Assembly (NCBI RefSeq): GCF_000208865.1
Contig: NC_018397.1
Location: forward strand, 6,017,844 to 6,081,843
Direction of reading: 5' to 3'
Length of the DNA stretch: 64,000 nucleotides
Origin: Neospora caninum Liverpool
Lineage: Eukaryota; Apicomplexa; Conoidasida; Eucoccidiorida; Sarcocystidae
This document shows, in pieces, positions 1 through 10,409 of this stretch. The notes under the pieces are model-generated. The model worked only from the letters and a program-made list of their open reading frames with translations. It searched no databases and was not told the origin of the DNA. Every line of letters begins with the position of its first letter. Position 1 is the first letter of the stretch. The position numbers were made by a program, and so were the translations under genes.

Positions 1-196
1 CGGTGGTGGCGATGATGACCCAACCCCAAAACCTACACACGCCAAGACAGAACGACGAGGGAGTGGAAACGGAGAAGAACAAACCGAGAAAAAAACGTGT
101 AGATGCTCGTAAAAAGGGCGAAAGGTGCCTCGGGCAACACTCACACATTCGCAAACAGGGATACCAGGAATATCGAGACACATGGAAATGCAAATA

Positions 197-239
197 TCCA
201 TATATATATATATATATATATATAAACCCAATCTTCATG

Positions 240-282
<43 letters not shown>
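197..282. repeat. (TA)n microsatellites
   Basis: Two runs of alternating TA, about 200-224 and 243-280, are separated by a short unique stretch. They lie on the 3' side of the last visible transporter exon, within an intron or flanking DNA. Nothing else can be supported in 1-480. Confidence 0.9.
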
Positions 283-285
<3 letters not shown>

Positions 286-480
286 TAACTATGTGTGCAA
301 ATGTATCCGTATATATATAGAGAGATGAATTATTATTGAGTGTACGTACGCCACGAGTAAAGCAATAGACAGGAGACTCGACTCCCCAGTCTACACGCGC
401 CGCTCGGGATTTAGAACGGTTGCCGGAAATTGGGGTTCTACAGCGACGAAAAAAACGTTCATAGACACACAGGCAAGTAC

Positions 481-3342
481 CTGAGGAATCCCGCGAGATC
501 GAGGAGAGCGCCAGGCTCGCTTCCGTCAGCGAAGCTGTCTCCAAGGAGAAAAGCGGGAAGGAAGCGGCGACATGTTTGCGGATCGTTGAGAGCGAGGAAT
601 CCAACGTACGACACAAAGTAGCCGAGAGTCTGCCCGACTGTGTTGCACGTCGAGGCCATGCTGCAAAAGGAGGCAGAAAAAGAAACCGACGCAGGCGCCG
701 CGATCGCACACGTTCTCTCTCCGACGGGGTGGACGCCGCGCATGCAGTGACAGAATGCTGATTGACGGAAGACGCGAAAAACAATCCTGACGTGAGCACG
801 AAATCCGCGGAAACCCTAAATCCAGCCCCTGTATAGCGCGCGCGAAAAGGAGAGAGGCGAGGAGACAAAAGAACAAGCGGCAGAAGGAGACAGGCGAGGA
901 GACAAAAGAATAGGCGGCAGAAGGAGACCAGCAAGAAGGCCGTCGGCGCTTTTTCCGTCTCTGAAGATGGTCACAGTGTCTAGATACAGGCCGGTGTGCA
1001 TGCGCCGTCGCGTGCACAGAGGAGCGGACAGAGGGGGAGACAGCACGTGCTCAGCGTTTTCGAGTTTCTCTTTCTTCCTCAGTTTCGATCTGCTGCCTTC
1101 CGCGCGCGGGATGCGCGTTTCTCTGTCTGTGCGGTGAGGCGCGGGGCTTGTTGTGTCTGTTGCCGGGAGAGGAGAAAGAAGGCATATGCGAATTTCACTG
1201 GGTTGGAAAGACGAGAAAGTTGCGGCTCCCTCACCCCTTGTTTTCTGCGCTGAGCATTGTCAGAGCCCAGCCGTCGACGGCGATGTCCTGAGAAGACGCA
1301 TCGAGCGACGCAGGCGTACACTAGCGAAGAAAAGGTGCAAAGAAAAAGAGGCAGACGCAGACGGTAAAAACATAAGATGGAGAAATAGGGAGAAAGAGAG
1401 AGACAGAGACAAAGGGACAGACGGAGAAAGGAGGGACAGACGGAGACAAAGGGACAGACGGAGAAAGGAGGGACAGACGGAGACAAAGGGACAGACGGAG
1501 AAAGGAGGGACAGACGGAGAAAGGAGGGAGAGCACTACAGAGGAATTCCACAAAAAAGGTACAGAGAAAGAGAGACGTACACATAGATCGACGGACAGAG
1601 GAAACACATGTCGATTAAAATACATTGCTGAAGGAGGTAGAAAGTGACCGCGCCAAAGTCGTGGACGCAGGAGGCAGCAGACTGGAGAGGGGAGGAAAAG
1701 AGAAGCAATGGAGCACGGGAACGCGAATAGAGCCGGTGATCAGCTGAGAGACGATAGACGAGGAGGGAGAAAGAACGCGACGGCGTGTGGAGCCTGGTTA
1801 AGGAAGACACTTCAAAGAGAAAGCAGGGCGCTTGACGGGGCACACAAAGTGAAGTGAAGCAGAGGAAAAAGACGCGACAAACAGACAAACAGCAGGAAAG
1901 AGAGGACGAAAGAGAAAGAGACCGTAGAAACAGCTTGCCTGTGTCGCCATGAGGAAGTACAGGACACCGAAGAACAACGTGAGACTCTCGACGTCTGGGG
2001 CGGTGTGCCCGTCGCGCCCGTCTGCCGAGAACGCAAAGACGAATGAAAGGAAGAGAGGAAGAGACAGAAAGGGTACTGAAGAGAGCGCAGAATCGGCAAT
2101 ACCTGAAGCCGTAAAAAACCGTGTGTTTTGTGTTTATGGCAGTCTCTCCCTCCTTTTCACGCTTGACCTGCTACTCCAGCTGTTTTCTCCCGAAAACGAG
2201 GCTCGGCTGCCTTCCTCAGCCAAACATGTGTGTCGCCTCTCCCTGTGCCTCTCTCTCTCGCTATCTCTTCCTCTCTCTCGCTATCTCTTCCTCTCTCTCT
2301 CTTTCTCTCTCTTTCCCGTCTCGATGCATCGCTTCCCTTTCCGGTCTTGGCCGTTTCCTGAAGCTCGTCGAGATTCTTCGGCGTTCTTCGCGCCTTCCCG
2401 GGTTTTCCGCGGTTCCGCCGCTCGGGGGGTTCGTGAGAAGCGGCTGCGTCTCACCTCCGATCCAAGCGAGAATCCGCGCGGGGTCGCCTCCCCAGACCAT
2501 CAGGATGCCCGCGAGAAACTGCACTGGCAGCAGCCAGGAGCGCCGGCGGCCGATCCGCGGCGAGTGCAGCGCGTCGACGAGAGGTGCCCAGAGGAGCTTC
2601 AGGCTGCACGGGGCGAAGAAAACAGAATTCGGGAAGGCACAGAAATGGCGGCTTAGAAAGAGAGAGAGAGAGAACAGGAAACAGAGAGGGGGGAACAGAA
2701 GGAGAGGAGAGAGACAGAGGGGCGAGAGGAGATTTTAGCAAAGACGGGAAAAGAGGGCGAGGGGGGGGGAAGCGAGGAAGCGTGGAGAGGGCAAGAAGAC
2801 GCACCTGAAGGGGAGAGAGACGAGAGACAGAAGAGACTGCTGTTTGTAGGAGATTTTCCCCGAGAGAAGAAAGGGGACACTGCCGCTCAGACCCATGGGG
2901 ATTCCCTGTGTGAAGAACACAGCGCGCGACACATCTGGTGAAGCCGAGGAGAAAGAAAAGGGGAACGAAGGAGGGGAAAAAAGAGAGAGAGAAAGAAAGA
3001 GAAAAGGAAAGGAGGAGGGGGAAAAAGAGAGAAAGAAAGAAAAAGGAAAGAAGGACGCGAAAAGGAGGGACAGAAAGAAAGAGAAAAGGAAAGAAGGAGG
3101 GGGGAAAAGAGAGAAAGAAAGAAAAAGGAAAGGAATCAAGAGGTGGAGGCAAAACACTTTCCACCGTGCAGCCGCGTACGCGAAAATGACTGCAGATACC
3201 ACAAACGGGGACGCGAGCGGGGAGAGACAACGGATACAGGAGACAGGGGAGTTACCTGCAGAGTGTAGAGGAGGAAGAGGAGGGCGACGGAGGGGCCGTC
3301 GCGCCCCAGAAGCCTCTCCATGAGCGAAGCTGAAACTTTCAT
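481..3342 (-). CDS. AT1: Acetyl-CoA transporter, AT1/SLC33A1 family (C-terminus outside window)
   Basis: Multi-pass membrane transporter that carries acetyl-CoA across the ER/Golgi membrane in other eukaryotes, feeding lumenal acetylation. Exons in transcript order: 3256-3342, 2805-2905, 2455-2603, 1939-2021, 1235-1287 and 481-660; all phases match, giving 217 codons so far. Family signatures seen are GIPMGLSGSVPFLLSGK, LKLLWAPLVDALHSPRIGRR, ATQ followed by DIAVDGWALTML, and ASTCNTVGQTLGYFVSYVGF followed by FLALNDPQTC. These match the SLC33A1 core in order. The intron between 1939 and 1287 starts with GCAAGC, a GC-AG intron. The chosen start (3342) reads MKVSASLMER and is in phase, but ATG 3321 or an upstream exon is possible because an AG precedes it. 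The last visible exon ends in a GTACTT donor at 480, so the final membrane segments and stop codon lie off the left edge. Plasmodium members of this family are known as resistance loci for imidazolopiperazine drugs. Confidence 0.9.
1288..1938 (-). other. GC-AG intron of the acetyl-CoA transporter gene, with 37-nt tandem repeats
   Basis: On the minus strand the exon ending GCG ACA CAG is followed by GCAAGC rather than GT, and the intron closes with CTTCTCAG before GAC ATC GCC. The junction restores ATQ-DIAVDGW, the conserved family motif, so the position is well fixed. CAG|GCAAG is the usual strong context of GC donors. Within the intron, about 1404-1530 holds roughly three copies of a 37-nt purine-rich unit made of two sub-blocks (GGGACAGACGGAGA types). 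Confidence 0.75.
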
Positions 3343-5966
3343 TTCGCTTGCCGCAGCGTAGGAGAGAGGAAGAGACGAAAGAAGAGAAAGTACCAAGAGA
3401 AGACAGAAAACAGAGAGCAGAAAGAAAGCCACGGGGAGAAAGAAAGCAACGGGGAGAAAGAACGCAACGAGGAGAAAGCAGAGAGGAGCAAGGAACACGG
3501 AAGAGAACGAAGACAGGGTTTGGGAGTGTGTTTGTGTCTCGTCGCGTGAGGCGGGCAGAGAACGCTGAGAGAGGATGTTGTGTGTATCGAGAAAAAGAGA
3601 GACGGGGCTAGCGACTGCATGCAAGAGAGAGTTCCTGGGAAAAGGAGACAAAGAAGAAACGAAGGAAAGGCGATTGAAACACCCTCCAGGAAGACAGCGC
3701 TGCCGCAGGGAGGCGCCGCGCTCGAGGAGCCGACGCAACGTGACGTGGAAGGTCGACAAAGACACACAGAAAACTCTAGGGACGAGAAAAAGAAAGAGAA
3801 GGGACAACGAAGAAAGAAGAGAGAGACGAAAGAGAGAGAAGAACGAGTAGACAAAAGAGAGAAGACGGAGCGAAGGAAGAGAAGGAACACCTCGAGAGAG
3901 AAGACAGAGTGCAGAGAGAGGACGGAACGGGGGGCGAAGAAGCGTTTCAAGATTGCGTTCTCGTCTTCTCTCTTGCTACGTGCCTTCAGTTCTTTCCATT
4001 TCTTCTTCTGGAAAAAAGCGACATCTCTCCCTTTTTGATTTGTGCTTCTTGGCTAGTCCAGCTGGCCGCGGAGACTCCCCCGAAAAGTTGGCATTTTCTT
4101 GCGCTTTTCGCGTTTCGCCCGCACGGGCGAACTTCGCTGCGAGCCTCGAGTGCACGAAATTTTCCTTTTCTCGGCTCTTCTGGGTTTGAAAACAAAACAG
4201 GTGGAAGGAAAGATGGAAGAGATGCGGCCTTTTCCTCGCGCCTGCCTGGTCTCGAAAATCGTTATTCTCTTTCAACTCGCCGTCTCCCCTCGTAGTATCT
4301 CTCTCTTTCCATGCCTTTACCACTCTCTACCTCTCTCTCTTTCTCTCCTTCTCTTTCTGTCTGTTTTCCGAATCCCTTTCTCTGTGTTTCTCCTCTTTCT
4401 GGAAGGGGAGGAAAACCCTTGAAATCCGTCCTCTCGCCGCTCGGTCTTCCGGGAACGCTACAGGAGGCTCGGATGCTTCCCTGCTCGTCCGACTTTTTCG
4501 CGAGTTTTTCTCTTTTTCGGCAAGCGATTCACGACACACAGAGATGCCCCGTCCCATTGGGCAACACAGAGTGCAAAGCTGTGTCTCCAGAACCTAAATG
4601 CGGGACTCAGCATGAAAGCTGCAAAAATGGAATCAACACAAAGCGGGACTCGCAGCTTTGTGCGTGGCAGTCAGGAGTTCCTAATCTACACCCAGCACGC
4701 CTTTAGAAAATTCCTTCCACCTGAGTGTGGACTGTCTTTCCTGGCTAAGGCATCGGGGTGATTCAAGTCGAGCGAAAAAACTTCCAGGAAGATCTTGAAA
4801 CCCGCGAACGACAGCTCCTACGCGAGACGGGAGGTTCGCGCGCCCGTTCGCAGCTGCATTGAAAGCGACTTCCTCACAAAAAAAGAGGAAGAGTATCAGT
4901 GCACACACACATAAATGTATCTACAGATGCTTATGTATGCGTCCGCGTATATGCGTGCGTATGTGTGTATATCTAGTCGGATGAACATGAATCATCGAAA
5001 AAAACGTGTGAAAATACGTATCGGCACACAAGGCCGCCATGTGTCTTGCCGGCATTTAACCGAAAGAATGTGGGTTCGATTCCCTGAGAATCTAATTTTG
5101 ATTATATAAAAATATAAAAGCGAGTTTCCGGCGTTTCGTGGAAGCAGCAGAGTCATGCGTCAGAGATGCGTCGGCTAGGCGAGCAGAGATTTCATTTTGG
5201 TGAGATATCTCGAGTTTTGAGCCTCCCTCGGTGCACGGCCGCTTCTCGCGAATAAAAAACACGGTCGACGAGAGAGCACGGAAAACCCGACTCTTGACCG
5301 AATTCCGACTTCCCGAGAGAAAGCGCAGTCTGAGACAAACCGGCAACGGGTGAGACGCGTGTGAGAGCTGAGGGAAGAGAGAGGAGCCTTCGAGGCGGGA
5401 GCGAGAATAAAACGAAGATCGCTCTTTTTTTCCCGAACTTGACGGTCACTCGTCGCCGCCAGAGGCCTCATTCGGAGAAAACCAGGAGCGAGGAAACCCC
5501 GAGACAAGCAACGATTCCACAGAACGAGGAATTGAAAAAAAAAGGAAGCGAAACGAAGAAAGGAAAGAGAAATCAAGCAAACACAAAGGGAAATAACGAA
5601 GGAGAAAACGCGGGTTTGTCCGGGGGACGAACTGCAAGTGCGTCGCTCTCTGGGAGAGGGGCGCAGAAGAGACAAAAGTGTGAAGAACGCGGGAGTCGAC
5701 GAAACGGAGGATAACGAAGAAGAGAGAGAAAACTGAACACGACCGACGGCAAGAAGACGCGAAAAGGCGGCGACGCGTCTTCTCTGTGGAAAGCGGCCTC
5801 AGGCTGACTAAAAAACCCCAATGAGCAGGAAAGAGAGGAGACGGAAGATGCGGAGAAACAGAAAAAGATAGAGAAAACCGGCGAGGAGAGACAGAGGGAG
5901 AAGAAACCTACGAGACGAGAGAGAAAACGAGAGAAAGAAACCAAGGGAGACGGGACTCCTCGTCAA
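3343..5966. other. Intergenic, between MED21 3' end and acetyl-CoA transporter 5' end
   Basis: No supportable gene. The + strand is very purine-rich to about 3.95 kb (GAGAAAGA-type sequence, with short direct repeats of AGAAAGCAACGGGG type near 3430-3475), mixed to 5.1 kb, then purine-rich again. It should hold the transporter promoter and the MED21 3' UTR. Reading frames here are low-complexity shadows. Confidence 0.6.
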
Positions 5967-7365
5967 TTACTCATCAACGACAATGTGGGTGTCCTCGGTC
6001 AGCGACTGTCGGAGAGCTTGACGTAGGGTCTCCCGAACTCTGCTGGTCTCCGCAGTCAGTGCGCGCAGTTCCGCGGCGGCCTTCTGATTCTCCTTTTCCA
6101 GAAAGGCAATCTTCCGGTTCGTCTCCGCCTGAAAAAGAGAGAGAGGGAACAAGAGAGAAGAGAAAGAGGAAACGGACGAGAGAGAGAAAGAGAGAGTCAA
6201 CAGAAGCCAAACAGCAAACGATGTCGAAGATAAAGGACGCGAGAAGTAAGGCCATGCGTAGTCGAGGGGGAAAGCTCTTCTCTGGTCTTCCTCTCCACGA
6301 GAGAAACAAGACGAAGACACTGAGACCGTGTACTGTCTGTGCGGATCGCGAAACACTGAGAACAAAAACGTCTCATTGTAAGCATGTGAAAAAGAAAGAA
6401 GACTCGAAAGCGAGGCGAGAGGCGCCTCTCCCGCGAGGCCACGAAAAAAGGAGAATCTTGCACAGCCGCTCTGCGCCAGTCGCCGAGGACGGCGCCGACC
6501 AAAGAGGCGAGGAGCAGAGATTTTTTCGTGCGCTTCCTGCTCTCGTTTCTTCTTTTCCGCAGCCGGTTAAGGCCCCGCTCTTCTGAGTTTTTAAAAGGTT
6601 CACTTACTCGGGTGCGAAGGGACGAAGGCAAATTCTCCATCTCCGTCTCGATTGCATGCATGATGACGGCGACGTTGTTTGCGGAGCGCAGCAAAAAAGA
6701 CTCCAGCTGCGCGCGCTTCTCAGCATCGCCCTCTTCTTTGCTAGCGGAAGAAGAAGAGGAAGAAGAATTGGGGGGAGAGAGCGGGAGAGGCGGCGCAAGT
6801 TCCGGGACTTGCTGGACGACGTCCTGAGAGGAGAGAGAGGATCGGGAAAAACAAACGAAATGAGAAAAAACGGAAAGAAGAGGAGAGAGGAGGGGAGAAG
6901 ACAAAGAGACGAAGGAGGGAGAACGAGAACACCGAAGCGGAGGCGGCGGGGCACAGAGAGGGAACGGGAGGTCGAGAAGGAGAAGGGGAAGAGAAGGAAG
7001 ATCAAGAAGTGGAGGAGGGAAACCAGGCACATTTGGTATCGATTTCTAAGTGAGGCACACGCGCGCACAGCGGAAAAGGAGATCGTGAGGAGAGAACAAA
7101 GACAAAGATGCCCGCCCTCCACACATTCGCATCCGTGCTCTTCCGAACGGTCGCCCTCGGCCACGCCATTTTCTCCCTCAAGCCTCTTCTTTCTCTCAAG
7201 CGCCCAGGCTCTCCGCACTCCTCTCCCTTGTCTTTTGCAGAAGGTTTCACCAGCGAGACTTACGTAGAGGTGACTGGAGAAGTTCGTGAGGAGAAGCTGG
7301 AGACGCGTCACGGTGTCCGCCGCCTGCGGAGAGGGAAAGGGCGGCGACGCCCCTGCCGGCAGCAT
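5967..7365 (-). CDS. MED21: Mediator complex subunit 21 (MED21/Srb7-like)
   Basis: Small coiled-coil subunit of the Mediator middle module, which links transcription factors to RNA polymerase II in the nucleus. Three exons, 7264-7365, 6608-6823 and 5967-6128, all in phase 0 with GTAAGT donors and CTCAG or TTTCAG acceptors, give 159 residues (animal MED21 is about 144). The layout matches the family block by block: an N-terminal DTVTRLQLLLTNFSSHLYDV helix (compare the DRLTQLQD start of animal MED21), a P- and S-rich linker, QLESFLLRSANNVAVIMHAI with DIDVLID-like spacing, then IAFLEKENQKAAAELRAL and a final helix. The start at 7365 directly precedes the first helix. An AG 42 nt downstream could be an acceptor, so a short upstream first exon cannot be excluded. 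The gene is divergent from the complex III chaperone gene. Confidence 0.75.
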
Positions 7366-8135
7366 CGAGAAAGAAAAAGGAAAAAGAGAAAAAGGAGAAA
7401 AAGACAAAAAAGATAAAAAGAGCAAACGACAAAGGGGAAGGAAGAGGGGACGAGGGTGGACGCTCGAAGGGAGGGAAAGGTTTCGAGAGATCGAGAAAAG
7501 AAAGGACGGAGAAGAAAAGAGGCGCGAGAAGACCCAAGAGAAAGAAGGAAAGAGAAAGATTGCGAGTGGTAAAGAAAGGAAGAAGGAAAGAAAAAGGAAG
7601 AGAGACCGAGCCACCAGCGGCAAAGAAGGGGGGCAACCGAAGTGTTGCAGGGCGCGAAGAGAGGAACGAAGCAAAAACGTGGAAGGAAAAAAGAGATGAA
7701 ACGAGAAAAAAGGAGACACCAAAAACACAGGAAATCCGGAAAAGAGACACACACAGTCAACATGCCCAAAGAATGCAAGCGCCAACCGCTGCAGTGACTC
7801 CAAAAGAGCGAATGATGGCTGCATGCGCATGCAAGCGAAAACGGGAAGGTTCCAAGTCGCCCATTCCCGACCGATTTTCTCCCAGGAAAGACGCCGACAC
7901 ACTTCATTCCTTGTCTTTCTCTTCCTTTGTTTCTTGTCTTCTCACTTCGTTTTCACACATTTTCTGGGATCTTCTCTCTCCCCTTCACCTCGCCTTTTCT
8001 CTGTCTTCCTCTGCATCTTTGGCTTTATCTGTCGTTCTCTGACTCTCTCTTTGTGCCTGCTGTCCCGTTACATTTTTTTTAGTCTTTTCCTCGCTCGCTC
8101 CATCTCTCTTTCTCTCTGCGCTTCTCTTCAGTGCC
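7366..8135. promoter_or_regulatory. Divergent promoter region between MED21 and the UQCC1-like gene
   Basis: Two genes are transcribed away from this 770-nt gap. It contains the palindrome TGCATGCGCATGCA at 7820-7833, two overlapping TGCATGC-type sites; this motif is known to be enriched in Toxoplasma promoters. Left of about 7.87 kb the + strand is polypurine, to the right polypyrimidine. Confidence 0.55.
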
Positions 8136-10373
8136 ATGGCGCTCTCGGCACGTGTCCTCTCTTCTCTCACGAGAGGGGCGAGAAAACCTTCCGTGCCGCC
8201 TTCTTCCCAGGCTCTCCCGTCTATTCCGCCTCCTTCCTCCGTACCCTCTCGGTCTTTCTCTGTCACGACTCCTCCCCAAATCTCTCTTTCTTCTCCGCTT
8301 TCGTCTGCTCTTTCTTCTCCGCTGTCGTCTTCTCTTTCATCTCCGCTTTCGTCTGCTCTTTCTTCTCCGCTTTCGTCTGCTCTTTCATCTCCGCTTTCGT
8401 CTGCTCTTTCATCTCCGCTTTCGTCTGCTCTTTCATCTCCGCTTTCGTCTGCTCTTTCATCTCCGCTTTCGTCTGCTCTTTCTCCTGTCTCCCTCATCTC
8501 TGAGCAAGGCACTGGAGTGCCGACCTCTTTGCTTGTGGGGCCTTGCGGAAGTTCTCTTTCTCCCACTTCTTCCTCTCGTCAGTCTTCTTTCTCTTCTCGT
8601 TTGCGTCACGCTATCTCGCCGTCTGCCGGCTCTTCTTCCTTCTTTTCTTCCTTGTCGGATGTTTCGCCCTCCTGTTCCTCCTCAAGGGAAGCAAAAGGCG
8701 CAACTACAAATGAAGCGGAGAGTGAACACGACAATGAATCGGTGAGACTCTCTGTCGTCTTCCTCCGAAACGAAACGCTTTCTCTCATCTCCATAAGCAT
8801 TTTTACACTTTTTTGATCTGTGGAAATTTGGTATCGCTCTCTGTGGCGGTCCGTTTTCCGTTTTTTTTTCTTTCCTCTTTGCATTTCCTTTTCGCCCTCG
8901 TGCCCTCCTATCTCTACCGGGGGGGGGAGGGGGGGAAGGGGGGAGTCTCCCATGGCTTTCGTGCTTGGTCCTATTCTCTTCTTCCCCCCTGAAGCGCTGT
9001 CTCTCTTGTTCTTTGTCGTGGGATTCTCCGATGTCTTCCTTCGACACCTGGTTAACCTCCTCCTTTCTCGCTATTTTGCCTTCTCTTTCTCGTTCTTTTG
9101 CCTTCTCGTTATCGTGTTTTGCGTCCACGTTTCCTTCCATCGCTCGGTGACTCTGTTTCCCACGACGAACCACAACAGAAAACCGAGGGAGAAACATTTA
9201 ATTTCCTCATAAGGTATGAAAGGAATAGGACGATATAAAAAGGAATGTCAGCCGCACAGTTGCCAGGAAAAGGCCTTCTCTTGGAGACGTCGACTAGCTG
9301 AGGAGCACAGGGTTCCTCTCGACAGTCCCCGCTCCATCTTTCCGACGACTTGTCTCATAATCTTTGGATCTTTCACGTCACGTTTTCCCCCTTTTCCCTC
9401 TGTTGTCTCGGATGGGCGTGGCTGTGTCTGTCTCTCTTTCTGTTCTCTCCGTTGTCTTTCCTTTGCCTTTTCTCACCAATGTCGTTTCTTGTTTGTGCCT
9501 CCTTTCTCTCTCCTTTCTTCACTTTTCCCTCTTTTCCCTGCGCTCTCCGCAGATTAGCCGAAGCGCGCTCAGCTCGACGCTCCCTCCTGAGACTCGTGTC
9601 CGCCTAGCAGCAATACATGAAAAGGTGCGAAAAAGGCTCTTTTCGCTCTCGTCTTTCCTCTCTCCGTTGGTCGGGCGTTCTCTCGGATGCCGCTTGAGCT
9701 TTTTTTTTTTCGGATTCCCTTCGGATTCTCCACGCGTCTTTGTGTCGTTCTCCTTCGACTTCCAAAGACGTCTCATCGGCAAGACAACAAATCCGCCTTG
9801 TTTTTCCTGCCCCGGTTTCGCTTTTGTCGCGGCGTACCTCTGTCCACTTCTCTTCTTTCTTCTTCTTCTCTTTCTCACGTGCCTTCTTCTCTTCCTTCGT
9901 CTCTACCGTCTTCTTCTTGTCGCGTTTCTTTCCCTTCTTCCCGCTCACTGCTTCTGCTTTTTCAGGTTCTCCCTGTGCACTGTTTGATGCTCGGTGTGCG
10001 TCTCTGTTTTTGTTCGCGTTTCCCTTTCTTTTCTAGCTCATGGCCAGTCCGCTGGTGCGCGCGCCTGTCTCCGAGGAGACGCGCCTTGCGTGTTTCCATG
10101 CGCTTCCCGAGAAGCCCTTCTGGAAAGAGAAACTCGACCAAATCAGCGGGTGAGAAAAGACCGGTCTTGACTCAAGCCCGCAAACGTCACGCGGTTTGCT
10201 CAGCGAACCAGCCGCCAAGTTTTGTGTCTCGGCTTTGAAACGACTGTGATCTGCTGCCGCGCGACTCTCCCGCCTCATACGGACAATCCGCTACTGTCCT
10301 AATTATTGCTGGTGGAGGGCGGATTTCAATATCGTGCGAAAAACTAAAGCTCTTTCACCTCGGTCCTCTTCCG

Positions 10374-10409
<36 letters not shown>

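Noticed and set aside
2451..3230. 259-codon minus-strand frame
   Set aside because: It runs through introns of the acetyl-CoA transporter in the wrong frame; the conserved exons within it read in other frames.
5068..5085. GGTTCGATTCC, a perfect tRNA B-box/T-loop
   Set aside because: No matching acceptor stem, D-arm or anticodon arm can be drawn in the 60 nt upstream, and the T-stem pairs only partly. Probably chance or a long-decayed tRNA fragment.
8263..8460. Minus-strand frame of MKEQTKAE repeats
   Set aside because: All frames of the 24-nt repeat are open; the + frame continues into a presequence and a family-matched core, so this is its shadow.
8285..8490. CRISPR-like array (regular 24-nt repeats)
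   Set aside because: The repeats are contiguous with no unique spacers and lie in a eukaryotic coding exon.
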